From Pedobacter chinensis (lineage in GTDB: Bacteria; Bacteroidota; Bacteroidia; Sphingobacteriales; Sphingobacteriaceae): a DNA stretch of 64,000 nt. Position numbers and translations under genes: made by a program. The DNA lies in contig NZ_QPKV01000006.1 of NCBI RefSeq assembly GCF_003339865.1, positions 372,001-436,000 on the forward strand, given 5' to 3'. This document shows positions 59,838 through 64,000 of the stretch, one piece after another (positions within the stretch are counted from its first letter, which is position 1; each line of letters opens with the position of its first letter). The notes beneath the pieces are model-generated. The model made no database searches, had not been told where the DNA came from, and was given only the letters and a program-made list of their open reading frames with translations.

Positions 59838-60836
59838 TTAAAAACTTTTAAATCCGATTAAACTACGGACTTCTTTAATGGTTTTCTGGGCACTTTCACG
59901 AGCTTTTAAAGCACCGTGTTTGGCAACCTGCCTCAAATATGAATCATCTTTTGCAATTTCCTGAATGCGCTCACGCATTGGCGCAGTGGCAATAATCATA
60001 TCTTCTGCCAGCTGTTTCTTGAAATCGCCATAACGGATTTGCATTTTATTGTACAAATCATCGAAATGTTGATGTGTATCAGTGCTGGAAACAACCTTCA
60101 TTAAATCAAATAAATTTTGAATTGGTTCTGGTTTTACCTGGTTTTCTTCTGTTGGTCCGCCGTCACTTACCGCTCTCATTACCTTCTTACGAATCGTTTC
60201 CGGATCATCTGATAAATAGACTGCATTGGCTTCTCCTTCTGATTTCCCCATTTTTCCTTTACCATCCAATCCTGGTACTTTAACTAACTTTTCAGTGTAA
60301 CTGAAAGCGTAAGGCTCAGGGAAATATTCAGTATGGTATAATCTATTGAAACGATTTCCAAAAGTCCTGGCCATTTCTAAATGCTGCTCCTGATCTTTTC
60401 CCACAGGCACTTTTGTAGCCTTATGGATTAAGATATCGGCAGCCATTAAAACAGGATAAGTTAATAAACCTGCATTCACGTTATCAGGATTGGCACGCAC
60501 TTTATCTTTAAATGATGTGCTTCGCTCAAGCTCGCCCATATAGGCATTCATGTTCAGGTATAAATAAAGTTCAGCTATTTCCGGAACGTCACTCTGGATA
60601 TAAATGGTGCTGTTTTCCGGATCGATTCCACTGGCCAGGTATTCAACCAAAACATGTTTAATATTACCATGTAAATCGGCAGGAGTGGGGTGTGTGGTTA
60701 AAGAGTGTAAATCGGCGATAAAAAAGTAGCAGTTGTAATCATTTTGCATCTGCACAAAGTTTTTTACCGCACCGTAATAATTACCTAGATGTAATTTTCC
60801 TGTTGAGCGAATGCCGCTCACCACTGTTTCTTTCAT
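59838..60836 (-). CDS. trpS: tryptophan--tRNA ligase
   Basis: 332 residues, normal length. Class I aminoacyl-tRNA synthetase: HIGH-type signature STGKLHLGNYYGAVKNF, AYMGELERSTSFKDK, NAGLLTYPVLMAADIL, VGKDQEQHLEMARTFGNRFN, and the KMSKS equivalent GKMGKSEGEANA. It charges tRNA-Trp. It is divergent from the acyltransferase gene; its 5' region shows no leader peptide or T-box. Confidence 0.97.
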   Translation of the reverse strand: MKETVVSGIRSTGKLHLGNYYGAVKNFVQMQNDYNCYFFIADLHSLTTHPTPADLHGNIKHVLVEYLASGIDPENSTIYIQSDVPEIAELYLYLNMNAYMGELERSTSFKDKVRANPDNVNAGLLTYPVLMAADILIHKATKVPVGKDQEQHLEMARTFGNRFNRLYHTEYFPEPYAFSYTEKLVKVPGLDGKGKMGKSEGEANAVYLSDDPETIRKKVMRAVSDGGPTEENQVKPEPIQNLFDLMKVVSSTDTHQHFDDLYNKMQIRYGDFKKQLAEDMIIATAPMRERIQEIAKDDSYLRQVAKHGALKARESAQKTIKEVRSLIGFKSF

Positions 60837-61143
60837 AATGGCACGAAATTAAAAATAAATTACTTGCAAAGTACATATCGGTTAAATTTTAATGAGAACA
60901 TTTTTTAAGAAACCATAGTAATGATTCTTAGATCGTATCACTTCCGTTAATGCTGTCGGCAAGTGAAAAATTCGTCATCTGCATAAATTGAGGATTAAAT
61001 AACCTCCATACATCTTTTTAAAAAGTTGTGAAAATAAACAATGCCTGTGCTTTAAATGTCAATTATACATTTTTTTGCTGTAATGGTTTTTGTATTAAAT
61101 ACGCTTATTTAAATATGAAACTATTTTATATTTTTGATTAGCT
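60837..61143. other. gene-free stretch between trpS and the acyltransferase gene
   Basis: 307 bp of AT-rich sequence between divergent genes. No RNA gene, leader peptide or strong hairpin is seen; presumably two promoters. Confidence 0.45.
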
Positions 61144-61869
61144 ATGATTCACTTTTTAAGGCATGTACACCGGGTATGGTTTTTATTCTGGATACTTTTT
61201 TTCTTCATCTTATTTTATCCGCTGTATTATTTCACTTCGCGGAATCCGGATTATTATGGAATACTAAACTTGTGTAGAAAAGCGAATAGTTTTTTTAGCA
61301 GTTTGTTATCTGGCGTGTTTTTTAGGTATCAATACGAACAAAAGTTAAACTACAACCAAACTTACATTTATTGTGCTAATCATACATCAAACCTTGATAT
61401 CATGGTGTTTTGTATCATGTGCCATGGAAAGTTTCACTTTATGGGGAAAGATGAACTGTTAAACAATCCCATATTAAGTATATTTTTTAAAACGATTGAT
61501 ATTTCTGTTAATCGCGAAAGCAAGATTTCAGCATTCAGGGCTTTCAAAAAGGCTGGGGAAAACTTAGAAAGAGGGATGAGTTTAATCATTTTTCCTGAAG
61601 GAAAGATTGATGATCATTATCCGCCAAAACTTGGAGAATTTAAAAATGGTCCGTTTCGGTTAGCCATTGATAAAAATATTTCATTGGTACCTGTGAGCAT
61701 TACCAATGTTTGGAAAATAAATTGGGATGATGGCGCTAAATATGGAAGTAAGCCCGGAATTTGCGATATTTACGTCCACAAACCGATTAACACTTCAGAA
61801 TTGGCAGATGTTGATTCGGATGTGTTAAAAGAAAAAGTTTTTCAATTAATTGATAGTAAGCTGATTTAG
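61144..61869 (+). CDS. 1-acyl-sn-glycerol-3-phosphate acyltransferase-like
   Basis: 241 residues of the PlsC family. N-terminal membrane anchor (FLFWILFFFILFYPLYYFTS). The acyltransferase boxes are seen as CANHTSNLDIMVF (H-x4-D), FMGKDELLNNP, and FPEGKIDDHYPP. It would acylate lysophosphatidic acid or a similar lysolipid. gatC starts 2 bp after its stop, so the two are cotranscribed despite different roles. Confidence 0.92.
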   Translation: MIHFLRHVHRVWFLFWILFFFILFYPLYYFTSRNPDYYGILNLCRKANSFFSSLLSGVFFRYQYEQKLNYNQTYIYCANHTSNLDIMVFCIMCHGKFHFMGKDELLNNPILSIFFKTIDISVNRESKISAFRAFKKAGENLERGMSLIIFPEGKIDDHYPPKLGEFKNGPFRLAIDKNISLVPVSITNVWKINWDDGAKYGSKPGICDIYVHKPINTSELADVDSDVLKEKVFQLIDSKLI

Positions 61870-61871
61870 AT

Positions 61872-62162
61872 ATGAATTTAGACGCAAAAACCATTTATAA
61901 AATAGCCGATTTAGCAAGAATTCATACCGATGAAAAAGAGGTTGATACACTCATTCTGGAAATGAACAAAATATTGTCTTTCATGGAAAAACTTAATGAG
62001 CTGGATACTTCAAATGTTAAACCATTGGTTTATATGAATGAGGCAACCAACGTTTGGCGGGAAGATGTGGTTAAACAAGAAATTTCTACAGCCGATGGAT
62101 TGAAGAATGCAGCGAAACATACTGATCAATTTTTCATGGTTCCAAAAATTATTGAGAAATAA
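61872..62162 (+). CDS. gatC: Asp/Glu-tRNA(Asn/Gln) amidotransferase subunit GatC
   Basis: 96 residues, the usual GatC length: TIYKIADLARIHTDEKEVDT, NKILSFMEKLNELDTSNVKP, NVWREDVVKQE and NAAKHTDQFFMVPKIIE. It stabilises GatA/GatB, which amidate mischarged Glu-tRNA(Gln) or Asp-tRNA(Asn). gatA and gatB are not in this window. Confidence 0.96.
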   Translation: MNLDAKTIYKIADLARIHTDEKEVDTLILEMNKILSFMEKLNELDTSNVKPLVYMNEATNVWREDVVKQEISTADGLKNAAKHTDQFFMVPKIIEK

Positions 62163-62254
62163 TATTCAATCGTGATACAGCCTGGCAGAATAAGAGAATA
62201 TTTCAGACCTCTTGTAACATCTTACCCTTTACGCTTGTCTAAAAAAGAAAAAAC

Positions 62255-63013
62255 ATGGAGAAACCACTTATTACCATAAAAGAAATTGGCCGTAAATATG
62301 TAATCGGATCAGAAGTTATCCATGCTTTAAAATCAGTTTCTTTAGATATTAACAAGGGAGAATTTGTTGCTTTGATGGGGCCATCAGGCTCTGGAAAATC
62401 AACATTGATGAATATTTTAGGTTGTTTAGATACCCCATCAAGCGGCACTTATATTTTAAACGGAACAAATGTTAGTCAAATGAGTGATGATGCTCTGGCT
62501 GAAGTTCGCAACAAGGAAATTGGCTTTGTTTTTCAAACTTTTAACTTGTTGCCTCGTTCCACATCATTGGATAATGTTGCTTTGCCTTTAATTTATGCAG
62601 GTAACAGTAAAAAAGATCGCCAGGCCAGAGCTGCTAAAGCTTTAGAAAATGTAGGTTTAGGAAATCGCATGGATCATAAACCCAATGAATTATCAGGTGG
62701 TCAGCGTCAACGTGTTGCGGTGGCAAGAGCCTTAATAAATGATCCTTCCATTATTCTTGCCGATGAGCCTACAGGTAACCTGGATACTAAAACTTCCATT
62801 GAGATTATGGGGCTGTTAGAAGAAATTCACAGCAAAGGAAACACCATTATTCTGGTAACTCACGAAGAAGATATTGCACAACATGCTCATCGCATTGTTC
62901 GTATGCGTGATGGATTGATTGAAAACGATTATGTTAATACTGATGTAAAAAATGTTTCTCCACGATTACAGGCTTTGAAAGATAGTGGCAGTGATTGGGA
63001 AAAAATAAATTAA
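62255..63013 (+). CDS. ABC transporter ATP-binding protein (MacB/LolD type)
   Basis: 252 residues. Walker [18 protein letters not shown]-loop [10 protein letters not shown], signature [17 protein letters not shown], Walker [16 protein letters not shown], and H-loop [10 protein letters not shown]. It would energise a MacB/FtsX-type permease, but no permease is adjacent, so its partner is encoded elsewhere. The C-terminal 20 residues extend slightly beyond the usual core. Confidence 0.95.
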   Translation: MEKPLITIKEIGRKYVIGSEVIHALKSVSLDINKGEFVALMGPSGSGKSTLMNILGCLDTPSSGTYILNGTNVSQMSDDALAEVRNKEIGFVFQTFNLLPRSTSLDNVALPLIYAGNSKKDRQARAAKALENVGLGNRMDHKPNELSGGQRQRVAVARALINDPSIILADEPTGNLDTKTSIEIMGLLEEIHSKGNTIILVTHEEDIAQHAHRIVRMRDGLIENDYVNTDVKNVSPRLQALKDSGSDWEKIN

Positions 63014-63094
63014 TTTTAAGGTTTATGGTTAGAGGTATAGGATTTAAGGTTTAAAACCATTTACTTTTAACCTTCTACCTTTAACTTTCTTGAA

Positions 63095-63643
63095 ATGAAA
63101 ATCTACACTAAAACAGGCGATAAGGGGCAAACATCATTAATAGGCGGCACCCGCGTTCCTAAATATCATTTACGCATTGAAGCTTACGGGACTGTAGATG
63201 AGTTAAATTCATATATAGGATTAATTATGTGCCAGCATATTAACCCTCATTATCAACAGCTGTTAAAGGAGGTTCAAGATCGTTTATTTACGGTGGGCGC
63301 TTCATTAGCAGCAGACCCTGAAAAATCCAGGATGAAGATTCCTGATTTACATGATGCCGACATTATTATGCTGGAAAATGAGATGGATGCAATGAATGAG
63401 GTTTTACCCGCGTTAAAACATTTTATTTTGCCTGGTGGAAACACTGTGGTTTCTTACTGTCATATTGCTAGATGCGTTTGCAGAAGGGCTGAAAGATTGA
63501 CAGTGGAACTTGCAGAAAATAGCTTTGTAGATGAGCGTGTAACAGTTTATTTAAATCGTTTAAGCGATTATTTATTCGTTTTGGCACGAAAACTGAACAT
63601 GGATTTTAAGGCAGAGGAAAATATTTGGGTACCTCGTGTTTAA
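63095..63643 (+). CDS. ATP:cob(I)alamin adenosyltransferase (PduO type)
   Basis: 182 residues. The PduO-type signature opens the protein (KIYTKTGDKGQTSLIGGTRV, LRIEAYGTVDELNSYIGLIM), with LKHFILPGGNTVVSYCHIAR and CRRAERLTVELAENS, followed by YLNRLSDYLFVLARKLN. It adenosylates cobalamin, giving coenzyme B12 for methylmalonyl-CoA mutase or ribonucleotide reductase. No other B12 genes are nearby, consistent with salvage of imported cobalamin. Confidence 0.95.
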   Translation: MKIYTKTGDKGQTSLIGGTRVPKYHLRIEAYGTVDELNSYIGLIMCQHINPHYQQLLKEVQDRLFTVGASLAADPEKSRMKIPDLHDADIIMLENEMDAMNEVLPALKHFILPGGNTVVSYCHIARCVCRRAERLTVELAENSFVDERVTVYLNRLSDYLFVLARKLNMDFKAEENIWVPRV

Positions 63644-63728
63644 TAGTGGAAAAATAAGTTTGCTTTGCTCAAAAATTTTAATATACTTTGCGCATTGTTA
63701 AGAACAAGAATTTAATTGAATTGAAGAT

Positions 63729-63950
63729 ATGTATTGGACATTAGAATTAGCATCGCACTTGGAAGACGCACCATGGCCTGCAACTAAAGACGAATTAATT
63801 GATTACGGTATCCGTTCTGGTGCCCCGGTAGAGGTTATTGAAAACTTACAGGCATTAGAAGATGATGGCGAGCCATATGAAACCATTGAGGAAATTTGGC
63901 CGGATTATCCTACTAAAGAAGACTTCTTTTTTAATGAGGATGAATACTAA
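63729..63950 (+). CDS. DUF2795 small acidic protein
   Basis: 73 residues, strongly acidic, matching DUF2795: YWTLELASHLEDAPWPATKD, ELIDYGIRSGAPVEVIENLQ, EEIWPDYPTKEDFFFNEDEY. These small proteins are near-universal in Bacteroidota but uncharacterised. It is a single-gene unit followed by a terminator. Confidence 0.9.
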   Translation: MYWTLELASHLEDAPWPATKDELIDYGIRSGAPVEVIENLQALEDDGEPYETIEEIWPDYPTKEDFFFNEDEY

Positions 63951-63965
63951 AAACCTGAAAAGATA

Positions 63966-63996
63966 AAACCTCCCAATGAAAGTTGAGAGGTTTTTT
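63966..63996 (+). terminator. terminator after the DUF2795 gene
   Basis: AACCTCCCAA and TTGAGAGGTT pair with one mismatch around a 7-nt loop; the stem is followed by U6. It begins about 16 bp after the stop codon. Confidence 0.82.
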
Positions 63997-64000
63997 GTTT

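Noticed and set aside
60837-61143. Leader peptide or T-box upstream of trpS
   Set aside because: No Trp-rich short frame, terminator/antiterminator pair or T-box motif could be seen.

Overview
The window looks like a chromosomal segment of a low-GC member of the Bacteroidota, most probably a Pedobacter-like Sphingobacteriaceae. Support: a SusC/SusD pair, a second TonB-dependent receptor, promoters matching the Bacteroidota TTG/TAnnTTTG pattern, a tmRNA tag ending in YALAA, a fused E1 alpha/beta 2-oxoacid dehydrogenase, a LytTR regulator beside a TPR histidine kinase, DUF1573 and DUF1684 proteins, and dispersed palindromic intergenic repeats. I see no prophage, CRISPR array, rRNA or complete insertion sequence. 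Most of the window is core metabolism with small accessory patches.

Layout. 1-5.2 kb: start of an L,D-transpeptidase-like lipoprotein, an ArsR/SRPBCC/lipoprotein operon, two aldo/keto reductases and a divergent AraC regulator. 5.3-10 kb: tmRNA (ssrA), a class I aminotransferase, a DUF1573 protein and the fused E1 dehydrogenase. 10.2-14.3 kb: a TPR histidine kinase with a frameshifted C-terminus, a convergent LytTR response regulator and a DUF1684 lipoprotein-like protein. 14.3-22.5 kb: an aromatic amino acid cluster on the minus strand (pheA, DAHP synthase/chorismate mutase, aroA, aroC, plus aroB with an S4 protein and a sterol-desaturase-family protein). It is interrupted by a DUF559 nuclease gene with G-rich hairpin ends. 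22.6-36 kb: proline dehydrogenase, HAD and Mpo1-like proteins, three cold-shock-type genes, AraC and TetR regulators, a short Hsp70, a fatty acid desaturase, a universal stress protein, an AAA/DUF4143 ATPase and small broken genes.

36.5-43.1 kb: tRNA-Arg, then a tightly packed seven-gene minus-strand operon (MerC-like protein, small lipoprotein, ABC ATPase, FtsX-type permease, two DUF3299-like proteins, Fur-family regulator), divergent from a TonB-dependent receptor. Two palindromic boxes lie in the shared promoter region. This reads as a metal-starvation, probably zinc-type, regulon. 43.2-53.3 kb: a thioesterase, a SusC/SusD pair, a nucleoside-recognition (SpmAB-like) transporter and an S9 peptidase. 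53.4-64 kb: a 121-bp tandem repeat, yidC-pyrG, a lipoprotein, kdsB, deoxynucleoside kinase, trpS, an acyltransferase with gatC, an ABC ATPase, a cobalamin adenosyltransferase and a DUF2795 protein.

The clearest regulatory discovery is a complete transcription attenuator ahead of pheA: a TTG-N19-TACATTTG promoter, a 20-residue leader peptide with nine Phe/Tyr codons, an antiterminator segment overlapping the leader stop codon, and a 13-bp terminator ending 13 nt before the pheA start codon. Because the next gene encodes DAHP synthase fused to chorismate mutase, sensing both Phe and Tyr would make sense if transcription continues into it.
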